The notes under the pieces were generated by a model. That model saw only the letters and a list, made by a program, of their open reading frames with translations. It was not told where the DNA came from and made no database searches. DNA of 64,000 bases from Coix lacryma-jobi var. lacryma-jobi (taxonomy: Eukaryota > Streptophyta > Magnoliopsida > Poales > Poaceae), in NCBI GenBank assembly GCA_009763385.1, contig CM019828.1, positions 19,868,822-19,932,821 on the forward strand. Direction: 5' to 3'. Shown piece after piece: positions 1 through 9,089 of the stretch; position 1 is the stretch's first letter; each line of letters begins with the position of its first letter. Position numbers and translations under genes: made by a program.

Positions 1-659
1 AAAGAAACTAATCACAGTCATCAGTGGTTGGATGAATGAAGCACATGCATGATATCAGTTGACTTTAGATAAGGGGCATTCAGTTGACAAGGTGAAATAC
101 TGAACACTGTAATCGAACTATCTGAAGAGGTGCAGATTGTAGTGCATTGACTGAAGATTAATGAAAGGCAGACTTTGTTCCTTGCTCTGGCGTCTCCAAT
201 AATATAAGCTAGCACTACCTCTAAGCTGGCAAACATGGAGGAGACAGACAACAGCAGACATAATATGTTGTGACTTGTGTGAGAGAGGGGCATCCTGGAA
301 CGTGCGAGATTGCCTCTTGGCTCCATGCTACTTTCTTGCTTTTTGTACTATTCAGCAAGTAAAAATTTGATTCAACTAGCTCTAAGAAGAACCAGTGCAG
401 TGAAAAATTAGGGAATTAAGTAACTGTCCAATTCCAAGCCAGAAGCTTTCTGGTCCCCCTGCTGACCCTGACTAGATCATCCTTAAATTACATCAGAAAA
501 AAAAAACCTTTTCTGACTGTATATATTGAGGACTAAAACTTCATTCAAGGCAGATTAATCTGACCGCAAGAAATTTTCAACAATGCAATGCAATTTATGA
601 GGAATTACAGAATCGTGAAATATACTTGTTTTGGCAATTTGCACGTACTATTAACATAC
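1..659 (-). other. Intron 3 (partial) of the OPR gene, no exon seen
   Basis: This stretch lies downstream of exon 3 of the minus-strand oxophytodienoate reductase gene. I looked for the next conserved OPR block (after GRASHQ) and found no matching reading frame here, so it is best read as the intron that carries the gene out of the window on the left. It is moderately AT-rich. A truncated gene is the alternative; the neighbouring sequence would decide. Confidence 0.5.
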
Positions 660-2138
660 CTTGGTGAGAAGCTCGGCCTACATGCCATAGTTGGCAAAAA
701 AAAATAGCCCCCTTGGCATGAACAGCATCAACCACCTTTCTCCATGCATCAGTCTGCTCTTCATTGTATATCCCAGGGACACGAGGGAACCTGACACAAC
801 AATTTGTTGCCACTTAATGTTCCACTCTGAAGATATGTATAGATGTAAAACGACATTCTAAAAGTTCATCAAAAATGAGCAGGAAAAAGAATCTCTGCAA
901 AGCTCTAAGCTCTATAACACGATCACACTTTAGTGTTACAGAACAGGATGTGTAGGGGAAAGGATCATACTGATCCCCTTCCGCCTTTTCTGTCAATGCA
1001 TTCCTATTAGACTCAATAGCCGAGGGATACCTCAATTCATTTCAGTATTTTGCCTAGAACGTTTGTCAGTTCTTGCTTGATTCAGAGATAAAACGATTTG
1101 CGAATCCACAGTATCACTCAGTAGCTAAGCACCTAAGGTACATAGGGACAACTTTATTTGAAGCAGGGTATCCAGATCTCCATGTGCAGTAGGTATGATC
1201 CATAAAAACTACTGTATTTACACTAGTACTGCAGCATTTGAACGGCAAATCAGGAGAAGGCTTGCCCTTATGTATTTACACTAGTACTCCCAACAAGTCC
1301 TCTCGATATGGCCACGGATCAGGAGAAGGCTTCCAGTTTCTCTATTTTTTTCTACTTCTACTGCAGCATTTGAAGGGAAAATCAACAGATCGAATCTGCT
1401 CAGACCACTGAATCAACATCTACTAGTATACTAATCGAAGTAGTATACCTTTACCAAACCCACATGATGAATAGTTCAGTATAATATTATTACGATTCCC
1501 ACCAAATACCCACCGATAATTGGCACGACATTGCTAATTGACCCCAACCACCACCAGTCGGAGAAAAGAGGACCACGTCTCCACTAGATCAGCACGCATC
1601 TCTCCGCCGAAGGCTGCGCACATGCCTCACATGAGGGGCGACATCAAAAGGGGGAGACCAGAGTATGGTGGCTGGTGGCGCAGTAATCTAAGACCCTAGC
1701 ACGGGTCACCGGAGACGTGGATCGACGGCCGGAAGCATTAGGCAGTAGCAAACGAGAGCGGAGGTGATTACCCAGGGCCGGAGGGCGAGACGATGGTGCC
1801 CTCGGTGATGAGTAAGCCGCCTTCCGTGGACCGCTGCGCGTAGTACTCCGCGAGCACGGGGCCCGGGACCGCGTCGGGCGCCCTGCACCTGGTCATCGGC
1901 GCCAGCACCACCCTGCGCGCGTTCACACACAAAGACACACGCATGAGTACCCACCCAGGCGGAGCTCGCGACAGGCCAAATCGATCCCGGAGAAGAACCA
2001 ATCGAAGGGGCGAGCGGGCGCGAGGGAGGCTCACCGGTGGGCGAGGCGGAAGCGGGGCATCTGGTACGGCGAGAAGAGGGACGGGCGCTGTGGCTGCTGC
2101 TGGTCCTCCGCCGGCGTGGAGCGATCCGTTGAGGCCAT
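660..2138 (-). CDS. OPR: 12-oxophytodienoate reductase, OPR3/OPR7/OPR8 type, 5' three exons (partial)
   Basis: OPRs are FMN-dependent old-yellow-enzyme reductases; the OPR3-like group reduces 12-oxo-phytodienoic acid in peroxisomes during jasmonate synthesis. Three exons are readable on the minus strand: 2138-2035 (start codon at 2138-2136, ending in FRLAHR), 1912-1772 (APMTRCR FMN-site block and LAEYYAQRST) and 790-660 (PRVPGIYNEEQ to FCQLWHVGRASHQ). All introns have GT/AG ends, and the phases join without a stop (CG/G, GG/G). The sequence agrees with the jasmonate-active group rather than the OPR1/2 group, judged from the FPRVPGIYNEEQ and HVGRASHQ segments. The catalytic histidine/tyrosine region and the peroxisomal C-terminus would lie left of position 1. 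Exon 1 is GC-rich, as is usual in grasses. The family call is secure; the exact orthologue is inference. Confidence 0.9.
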
Positions 2139-2856
2139 GGATTGGAGACAATTGGAGTTGGCGAGGGGAACGGGAGCGGGGAGGGGAGAAGGAGGGGAAA
2201 GCTGATCGAAAGCAGAGGGTGGCGAGAAGCCAACTATAGCCAGAAGGCGGAAGGGAGGGAACAGATGACGGCGAGTGCGGTTCGAAAGCGAATCGTCGTC
2301 ACTGTGCTCGTTTGCGTCGACGGACGGTGACGCTGATGCGGTCACGGACTGACGGGACTACGGGAGCCGGGAGGGGTGGACACTGGACACCGGAGGAATG
2401 GGAGTGGGGACAGCGAGCGAGTGCCATCTGCCATGGCTGTTGGCTGGTGCAGTTAAGATGACCTCCTTGTCGCCGTCTCAGCGCGTGGGAACTGGGAAGT
2501 CTCGATTTTGAGCATGTGTGTCGCGTGGGCGGTGGATGGAGCTCGACGGAACCACGGTGGAAGGTCGGAGACCAAGACCGTGACGCCGGTTGGTGCTGTA
2601 AACCATATCAGAGTAGGTACACTTAACTTACAGATGCATAGATATTTTCTTACACATAATCCTTAAGTGTAGGACGAACCACATGATCCTCTCAATCATC
2701 GTTCTTAAAGTCATAATCGGCCTTCATCTCAAAGTAGTAGTCGGGCTTATCATTAGTGCCAACAAATTTTATCACAGGTTGTACTGACCGTTCTCACCCT
2801 ATGATTACATATTATGAGGTAAGTGAGATGCAAGAGTTAAGAGTAAGAATGTATTA
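2139..2856. other. OPR 5' flank / promoter region and spacer
   Basis: The first 200 bases are GC- and purine-rich on the plus strand and would form the 5' UTR and proximal promoter of the minus-strand OPR gene. A weak TATA-like GCTATAG lies on the minus strand at about 2231-2240, roughly 95 bases before the start codon. ORFs in this stretch are antisense or UTR shadows. Beyond 2,450 I see only unique-looking spacer without a gene. Confidence 0.4.
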
Positions 2857-3115
2857 CTCCCTCCATCCCAAATTAGAAGACATCCCAAGAATCTTAGAGA
2901 GTCAAAGTTTTTCAACTTTGACCAAATTTATATAATAAGATAATAATATTTATGATATCAACTAAGTGCAATTAGATTCTTCATTAGTTATATTTCCATA
3001 ATATGTATATTTGATGATATAAATCTTTATATTTTTCTCTATAATTTTGGTCAAAGTTAAAAAACTTTGACTCTCCAAGATTCTTGGAACGTCTTATAAT
3101 TTGGAATGGAGGGAG
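2857..3115. mobile_element. Stowaway-like MITE 1
   Basis: The element starts CTCCCTCC and ends GGAGGGAG, flanked on both sides by TA (2855-2856 and 3116-3117), the target of Tc1/Mariner elements. Its interior is AT-rich with a symmetrical TCAAAGTT/AACTTTGA pair near each end. It is 259 bp with no coding capacity. The same family recurs at 4466, 5160 and 26896. Confidence 0.9.
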
Positions 3116-3127
3116 TATTTGACTATG

Positions 3128-3336
3128 GGGTTGTTTGGTTCACATACTTCACCAGCCACCTAGCTGTGGCGTCGCCAAAGACATGTGGCGGAGATTATGG
3201 CCGCCACACCTTGGCGTAAATTTCTACTGAGAAAGCATGTGGCTGCCCTACCTAACAGCTAAACCAAACAACTGCCTTCCTGCTGTGGCGCGCCGCAGCT
3301 TTGGCAGGCAATGTGTGGCGGTGAGCCAAACAGGTT
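3128..3336. mobile_element. Short TIR element (hAT-like MITE)
   Basis: Imperfect terminal inverted repeats (GGTTGTTTGGTTCAC at the left, GTGAGCCAAACAGG at the right) bound about 209 bp rich in GTGGCG. CTATG occurs directly outside both ends (3123-3127, 3337-3341). TTGTTTGG termini are common in grass hAT-type MITEs, but an 8-bp duplication is not clear, so the superfamily is inferred. Confidence 0.55.
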
Positions 3337-3341
3337 CTATG

Positions 3342-3929
3342 AGTTAATCCTCAGTGTGACTCATCATAAAAAGTATAATCTTCCACAAAATCTTATCGAT
3401 CCATCCCCACTCACATCTTGCCTCTAGGACTCTCGTCTTACCACCACCACACTCTCTAGGTAACGATGATATCTCTCGCTTGCCACTAGTTGAAGTGAAG
3501 AAAAAAACAACGAAATCGTGGGTGACATAGTAGAGGGTGTGGGTGAACCATAATGTAATATGGACGTGTCCCATGGTACGCTTTATAAATACCAGAGGAT
3601 GACATAGCAGAAACATGGGCTTGGGACCAATTTAATAAGAACTTTCTCCACTTTTACTCATGGGCTTGTTTCCTTTGCCCTCCTAATTCACATCCATTAT
3701 CCGTTCACTCAATTTCTGCAGTAAACCCTTGTCCTTCTCCTTCTCGCTCCGGCGCGAGAGTAGAAGGCAAGGTATGAACCCTATCGAAAGAAATGTGAAC
3801 CATGTAGGCATACCTAGGGTAGAATGCACGCGTATACATATATTAATGGCGTAGAGTGCATATTTGAAAACCTATTATAAATCCTAAATCAATAATAAAT
3901 TGAAAAAAAATGAAAAACAAAGAAACCTC
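3342..3929. other. Spacer without a recognised gene
   Basis: Open frames here are short and match no family I know. The sequence is a mix of unique-looking and AT-rich DNA lying between two short repeats. Confidence 0.4.
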
Positions 3930-4248
3930 TAGTTTCGGTTAGTAAAACCAACCGGGACTAAATAGGGCAGCCCCGTGGCAAGACCTGGACGCCTATTTAA
4001 TCCCGGTTGGTTTTGCAAACTGTGACTAAATGTCCTCCTTTAGTCCCAGTTCAGTGATCCGGGACTAAACGTTGGTCCTTTAGTCATGAAATCTTAGTCC
4101 TAGTTACCAAGTTACCGGGACGGAAGGACCTTACCAAGTTACCAACTGAGACTATAAAAGCATTCCTGCACTAAAATCTTAGTTCTAGCTGGGAAACTGG
4201 GACTAAAAGACCTTACCAACCGGGACTGCAAAACATTCATGCACTGGT
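3930..4248. repeat. Degenerate CACTA-type miniature element with TAGTCCCGGTTGGT repeats
   Basis: Repeated words of the type ACCAACCGGGACTAAA and TAGTCCCGGTT occur in both orientations through this stretch. It ends with CATGCACTGGTGG, which on the minus strand is close to the CACTAGTG-like terminus of small grass CACTA derivatives carrying these subterminal repeats. The left end is eroded, so the boundary is approximate. Confidence 0.5.
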
Positions 4249-4465
4249 GGCTTTTTTTAGGAACCATCTAGGCACACATGTTCTCTATTCAACGTGGACT
4301 TCCAGTGCCAGACTCTGCTCGACAATGGGCTTTGGTCGAGCCAACATTATTGTACTGTATGAAAAAGAACTAGCGGCAAGTTGTTCCTGTAGTGTACACT
4401 ATGCAAAACAAACAAGATTGTTCCACCTTTGCTAGTAGAGCAAAGCTTCGGTGTCCAGAACGCTA

Positions 4466-5019
4466 CTTCCTCCGTCCTAGATTAGATTATAAGAGCATCT
4501 CCAAGAGATTTGCTAACTTTGTTTTGTATGTTATATTTAGATTTTTAGAGTAAAAAGTGAACTCCAACAGCTATGCTATCTTGTTTTGTAAAATAACAAG
4601 TTTGCTATTTTTAAAATCTTGCATGGTAAATATAGCTTGCATGCGTCACTAGCTATCTAATATTGCTATAATAGAAAGACTGTTGGAGTTTTCTATTTTT
4701 TATAGAGTTTTTTATTTTAGAGACTAGCTATATTATAGGTTTAGCCATCCATTTTTGCCAACTCTCTTGGAGTTGCTCTAAGGCATTCCAAAAATCTTAA
4801 AGAGTCAAAGTTTTTTTAACTTTGACCAAAATTTTAGAGAGAAATATAAAGGTTTATAACATCAAATATGTATATTATAAAAATATAACTAATAGAGAAT
4901 CTAATTATACTTAGTTGGTATCATAAATATTATTATTTTATTATATAAATTTGGTCAAAGTTAAAAAACTTTAACTCTCTAATATTTTTGAAATGTCTTA
5001 TAATTTTGGATGGAGGGAG
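4466..5019. mobile_element. Stowaway-like MITE 2, split by a nested MITE
   Basis: The left end CTTCCTCCGTCC and the right end GGATGGAGGGAG are each flanked by TA (4464-4465, 5020-5021). The interior matches the family at 2857 and 5160, including TCAAAGTT and TTTGGTCAAAG. The homology is interrupted between 4490 and 4782 by a second element with its own target duplication. Without the insert the element would be about 265 bp. Confidence 0.85.
4493..4779. mobile_element. Tourist/PIF-Harbinger-like MITE nested in MITE 2
   Basis: Terminal inverted repeats GAGCATCTCCAAGAG and CTCTTGGAGTTGCTC enclose 287 bp of AT-rich DNA. A three-base duplication TAA flanks both ends (4490-4492, 4780-4782), as expected for PIF/Harbinger. 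Removing it and one TAA restores the flanking MITE, which shows that this is the younger insertion. Confidence 0.85.
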
Positions 5020-5159
5020 TATAAAATAGGAGATATGGGGGAGCGCACAAAGACACGTGACCTTGAACTTATTTTTACTGATTTTAGCTATTTGATTGAT
5101 AAAAAGTATATCATGAGAATTTTATCTAATTTTTTTATCGAATTATCTGATATCTACTA

Positions 5160-5418
5160 CTCCCTCCATTCCAAATTATAAGTCAATCCAAGAATCTTGA
5201 AGAGTCAAACTTTTTTAACTTTGACCAAAATTATAGAGAGAAACATAAATATTTATAATATTCAATATGCATATTATGAAAATATAACTAATGAAGAATC
5301 TAATTATACTTAATTGACATCATAAATATTATTATCTTATTGTATAAATTTGGTCAAAATTAGAAAACTTTGACTCTCCAAGATTCTTGGAATGCCTTAT
5401 AATTTGGGATGGAGGGAG
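5160..5418. mobile_element. Stowaway-like MITE 3
   Basis: CTCCCTCC at the left and GGAGGGAG at the right are flanked by TA (5158-5159, 5419-5420). Length (259 bp) and interior match MITE 1, so the two are copies of one family. Confidence 0.9.
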
Positions 5419-5478
5419 TAGATATTAACGATACGTATTCGAAAAAAATATCCAGATATCTGAATAACTATCTAAATA

Positions 5479-5713
5479 CTCCCTCCGTCTCATAATAGAC
5501 GTCATTCTCACTTCCCGAGAAACAAATGCCGGTAATTAAATATTAAAATATATAAATATGTATATTAAGTAATTAGTAACATCGGAAAAAATTTTAAGTC
5601 TAATTTTTTAACAAATTTATTTAGAGATATAAATATTACATGTATTTTATACAAATTGAGTCAAACTTGTGACACGAAAACCTAAAACGACCTCATTTCT
5701 AGGACAGACGGAG
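5479..5713. mobile_element. Stowaway-like MITE 4, different family
   Basis: The left end CTCCCTCCGTCTCATAATAG and a shortened right end CAGACGGAG are flanked by TA (5477-5478, 5714-5715). The interior differs from MITEs 1-3, so this is a second family with the same terminal motif. The right terminus lacks the usual final GGAG repeat. Confidence 0.7.
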
Positions 5714-5845
5714 TAAGTGCTTAGATTCATTCGGTCGAACAAATAAATGTTCACGGTCGAACAGATGGTCGGATAACTGTCCATACCACCGCCGAGAGGA
5801 AGCGGGCTCTGGAAAAGAAGGTCGTCGGCTGCCTCTTGCGGGCGC

Positions 5846-6690
5846 ACTAAACAGCAAACGTTCACCAGATTCAAATCTGGCGAACGATCAGACAGTTTAC
5901 GTAACTTTTCTTTTTTAGCAAAAAAAATCCGCAACATTCCTTTTTTAGAAAGTTTTTTATTTTCAAGAAAAAATCATAATTTGTTTTTGAAAGCTACGAA
6001 GTTATATGTACAACTTATATGTACAACTTATAACAATAAGTTATATGAAAAATATGAAAACACAAGAGTTATGAACATAAATTATTTACAAAAAGTTATT
6101 AAATACAAAGAAAAAATTAATTTATAACTTATGCGAAAACTTGCAAACATAAAAGTTATTACACACAAAGAAACAAATTGTTATAACTTATACTAAAACT
6201 TGGAAACACAAAAATTATAAAAACAGAACTTATATACAAAAGTTTATCAAAACACAACTTGTGTACATAAATTAGTTCATACAACTTTACATAATTAAAT
6301 CAATACAACCTGTGTTATCTATATATCTTATAAACTTGCCCAACGAAGTTTTGATAAAAACCTGTGCTAATAAGTTCACATCTGCAAAACATTATATTAA
6401 AATTGTGGTAGCATAAAAATTTTATGTAGAACTTAGTAATTTTTAAAAAAGAAAAGATATATGTATAATTTGCTTGTATAACTTAGATATATAACTTACA
6501 AATAACTTAGATATAAAGTTATACATCTAAGTTCTCAAGAATTTGACCTACAAATTAATATCGTAGTATATTAGTAGAAAAATAAAAATTAAGTACGAAA
6601 TAATTTATATAAAAATAAAAGGTAAAATAAAAAAGAAAAAAGAAAAAAAATAAATAGAGAAAAAGACAAGAAAAGATATGTGCACGTGGG
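5846..6690. repeat. Repeat X, copy 1 (AT-rich, uninterrupted)
   Basis: This sequence recurs as a second copy at 7001-7042 joined to 21290-22090, where element A interrupts it. It begins with a hairpin (5860-5885, arms GTTCACCAGA and TCTGGCGAAC), then CGATCAGACAG, then about 700 bases dominated by TATAACTTA and ACTTATATGTAC words. No ORF is supported. It supplies the empty-site sequence that proves the insertion of A. Confidence 0.75.
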
Positions 6691-7000
6691 CTTTTCTTCT
6701 CAGCAGCCTCTGCTTCCGTGTATTGCAAAAGGCAAGGAGAAACGTACAGATGGACCGTAGTACGTGGACTCTTCATCTGTATCGTTCACTTGATTAGAAA
6801 CAAGTGAACGACCGCTGTAATAGAATTGGAAATCGGATGCAGTTCTGTGGCCCTCGGTACGTGGAGTCATGCGCAGGACAGAAAAGGAAAGAAAAAACAA
6901 ACAAAAAAGAAAACGTAAGATGTTGTTGGACAGTTCGCTCGAAAAGAAACAGGTGAATGCTCACTGTACTAGAATTGGGGATCCCGTGTCGTGCGACACC
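6691..7000. other. Spacer between the two X copies
   Basis: No gene is seen. The stretch has two more GTTCAC/GTGAAC-type words (6785-6815) similar to the hairpin at the start of repeat X, suggesting related degenerate repeat units. Confidence 0.35.
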
Positions 7001-7042
7001 ACTAAATAGCGAACGTTCACCAGATTCAATTCTGGTGAACCA
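7001..7042. repeat. Repeat X, copy 2, left part
   Basis: It contains a perfect inverted repeat GTTCACCAGA-6 nt-TCTGGTGAAC (7015-7040). The copy stops where the LTR of element A begins; the continuation is at 21290. The last five bases AACCA are the slightly mutated target duplication of A. Confidence 0.7.
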
Positions 7043-7456
7043 TGAAGGACCGAGAATGCACTAGCAAGGCGACCAGAGGGGGGTGAATGGGAGCCAACAA
7101 AATTTCTCTCGAAACTTTGGCCAAATGTCCCAAAATCAACCCCCGAAAACTACGACCAAAACCGTGATGCCCACGACCCTTGGAAGAGGGTGGATGATCC
7201 CTAGGATCACAGTGAGGCACCACAAAGCGATAGCGAACCAAACGCCAAAAGCACCGGAACAAGTTCGACCCTCAAAAACCAAGTCTCGAACGTAGATAGA
7301 CGGCTACGTCGAGAAACTCCCAAATACCTGTGCTAACGAGTAGCAAAGATACCTAGAGAGGTTTCTTGATCAACTCTAGGGCCAAACGGAAAGTCCGGAA
7401 ACCAAACGAACAAGCCGGGAGAGCAAACGCACCAAAACGCAACCTTCAGGCAAATC

Positions 7457-7720
7457 TCGGACTGTCCGGCCCTGGGGTCCCGGACTGTCCGCGGTACTGC
7501 CAGACTGTCCGCGACTTGATGGCGGACTGTCCGCCGGCCGAATGGACCAAACAGCAACCTTGCTGAAAGTCCCCTAGTCGGCTCCCGGACTGTCCGCGAG
7601 TTAGACCGGCGGACTGTCCGCAGCTCACTCTGGACCAAACCAGCCGAGCCGCGCAGCCACTGAACAGGCTGGAGCCCGACCCTCGGACTGTCCGCGCCCC
7701 TGGTGGCGGACTGTCCGCGG
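7457..7720. repeat. CGGACTGTCCG palindrome array in the 3' LTR of A
   Basis: The 11-base near-palindrome CGGACTGTCCG or a one-base variant occurs about eight times in 260 bases. Copies are spaced roughly 20-60 bases apart and often preceded by CC or GG. The same array occurs in the other LTR of A. Confidence 0.85.
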
Positions 7721-8517
7721 ATGAACAGAGAGGGCGATTTTGATCGCCCCTCTCACGAATCCTCTCAAATCCGAATCAAAACTCAATCCCACGTTCCTAA
7801 ACTTGGAGAAGATGATCACGAGGTAGTTGGAAGACTATCCCCAAGAAATCATCCGCTCAAATCAACTCAAACACCGGGAAATCGAAAGGGGAGGAGAATG
7901 AACCGAAAAAGAGCCACGAAAACGAAATCAACCCGATCTACTTGTTCGTGAGAAGTTAGATGAATTCCTTTGGTCGAAATGACCTCCTCACAATAAATAA
8001 CAAGTTGATTCAAACGGATTTTGCAAAGACGCACTAGAGAGGGAGATCGAGTGATGGGAAAATCACGGAGAAACGAAGAACGCGAAGAACACGAACCAAA
8101 ATGCGAATCAAGTCATCGATCTACAACCGTGTGGCTACCACACGCTACAACAGTGAGGATACGGCCTCACTTCCTCAAAATCTCCAGTACACAGAGGTAT
8201 GGTTCTCTGCGGATCTCAGCTAGCTACAGCAGGGGATTGGGAGAGCAGGAAACCCTAGAAGCAAAGAGCAAATGACTGAGATAGATGGGGAGGTGGGTGT
8301 CTCCCCCTACTTATCCTAATTCTAACTATTCCTAATTCCCACTCTACCCCTAACTACTTACAGAGCGAACCAGCTAAACCCTAAGGTTATTCTGGACCAA
8401 CTCGATGGTAGGTGGATCCGACGGCCACGCCCGCACAACTGGTAGCGTTGCCTCGACGCAACCTCACCGATTGCCGCCACGTGCCGCCACCGCTCTGCGT
8501 CCTCTTCGCGGACTCCG

Positions 8518-8700
8518 CCCCGGTTTTGTGGCCCAAACCGGGAAACCAGCCTCCAAGTCCATCCCCTGGTTTTGAGGCCGAAACCAGGAAACCCATCAGC
8601 ACCCAGGTTTTGAGGCCCAAACCTGGAAACCGTCCTCAGCCCGAGTTTTGTGGCCAAACTCGGAAACCATCCGCGCCCAGGTTTTGAGGCCCAAACCTAG
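8518..8700. repeat. Five hairpin units with co-varying arms, 3' LTR of A
   Basis: Units lie at 8518-8542, 8564-8588, 8602-8626, 8640-8663 and 8676-8700. Each has the plan CCC-nn-GTTTTG(A/T)GGCC-(C/G)AAAC-nn-GG (unit 4 with A for the first G). The fourth base is C, T, A, G and A in turn, and its partner across the loop is G, A, T, C and T. All four base pairs therefore occur at one position while pairing is kept. The same set is at 20718-20912, and a related set in solo LTR B. Confidence 0.85.
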
Positions 8701-9089
8701 AAACCGTCTACCCGATGGTTTTTCTCTGGCTCTACCACCAAACCGAAGCTGTAGAGGGGATGCACCGCCCGTGCACCCCGTCCACCGACACGTGTCCCCA
8801 GGTCCTCGACCCGAGCAACACCATGTCCCGCAAGTCTTCGCTCGTCGCTGTCCCAGGCTGCCAGGCACCACAGCTGATCCTCAGGCCACCGGTCCCTCCG
8901 TCCAAGCCTCAAGTCCGCCCTTCGCCACTCTCGGTCCATCGGCACGGCACGTCTCTACTTGACCTTCACCTTGCCCTCGATCACTGTCTCTGTGCTCGAC
9001 ACCTGCACAACACAAGCCAAAGAACCTGCGATCAAACCCGTTGACAATCACTCATCACACGAGACTCGGCATACACCCATGTATCCGCA

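Larger units (their letters stand above)
7043..9089 (-). repeat. Element A 3' LTR
   Basis: This 2,047 bp LTR starts TG and ends CA on the plus strand and matches 16611-21289 along its length once the inserted element is removed, with scattered differences. It carries an array of CGGACTGTCCG palindromes (7457-7720) and five hairpin units with matched arm changes (8518-8700). No good TATA box is visible on the minus strand; the position equivalent to the one in solo LTR B reads GGATAAGT. Confidence 0.93.

Noticed and set aside
814..1035. 73-codon minus-strand ORF between OPR exons
   Set aside because: It does not match any OPR segment and lies between exons whose phases join perfectly without it, so it is intronic.
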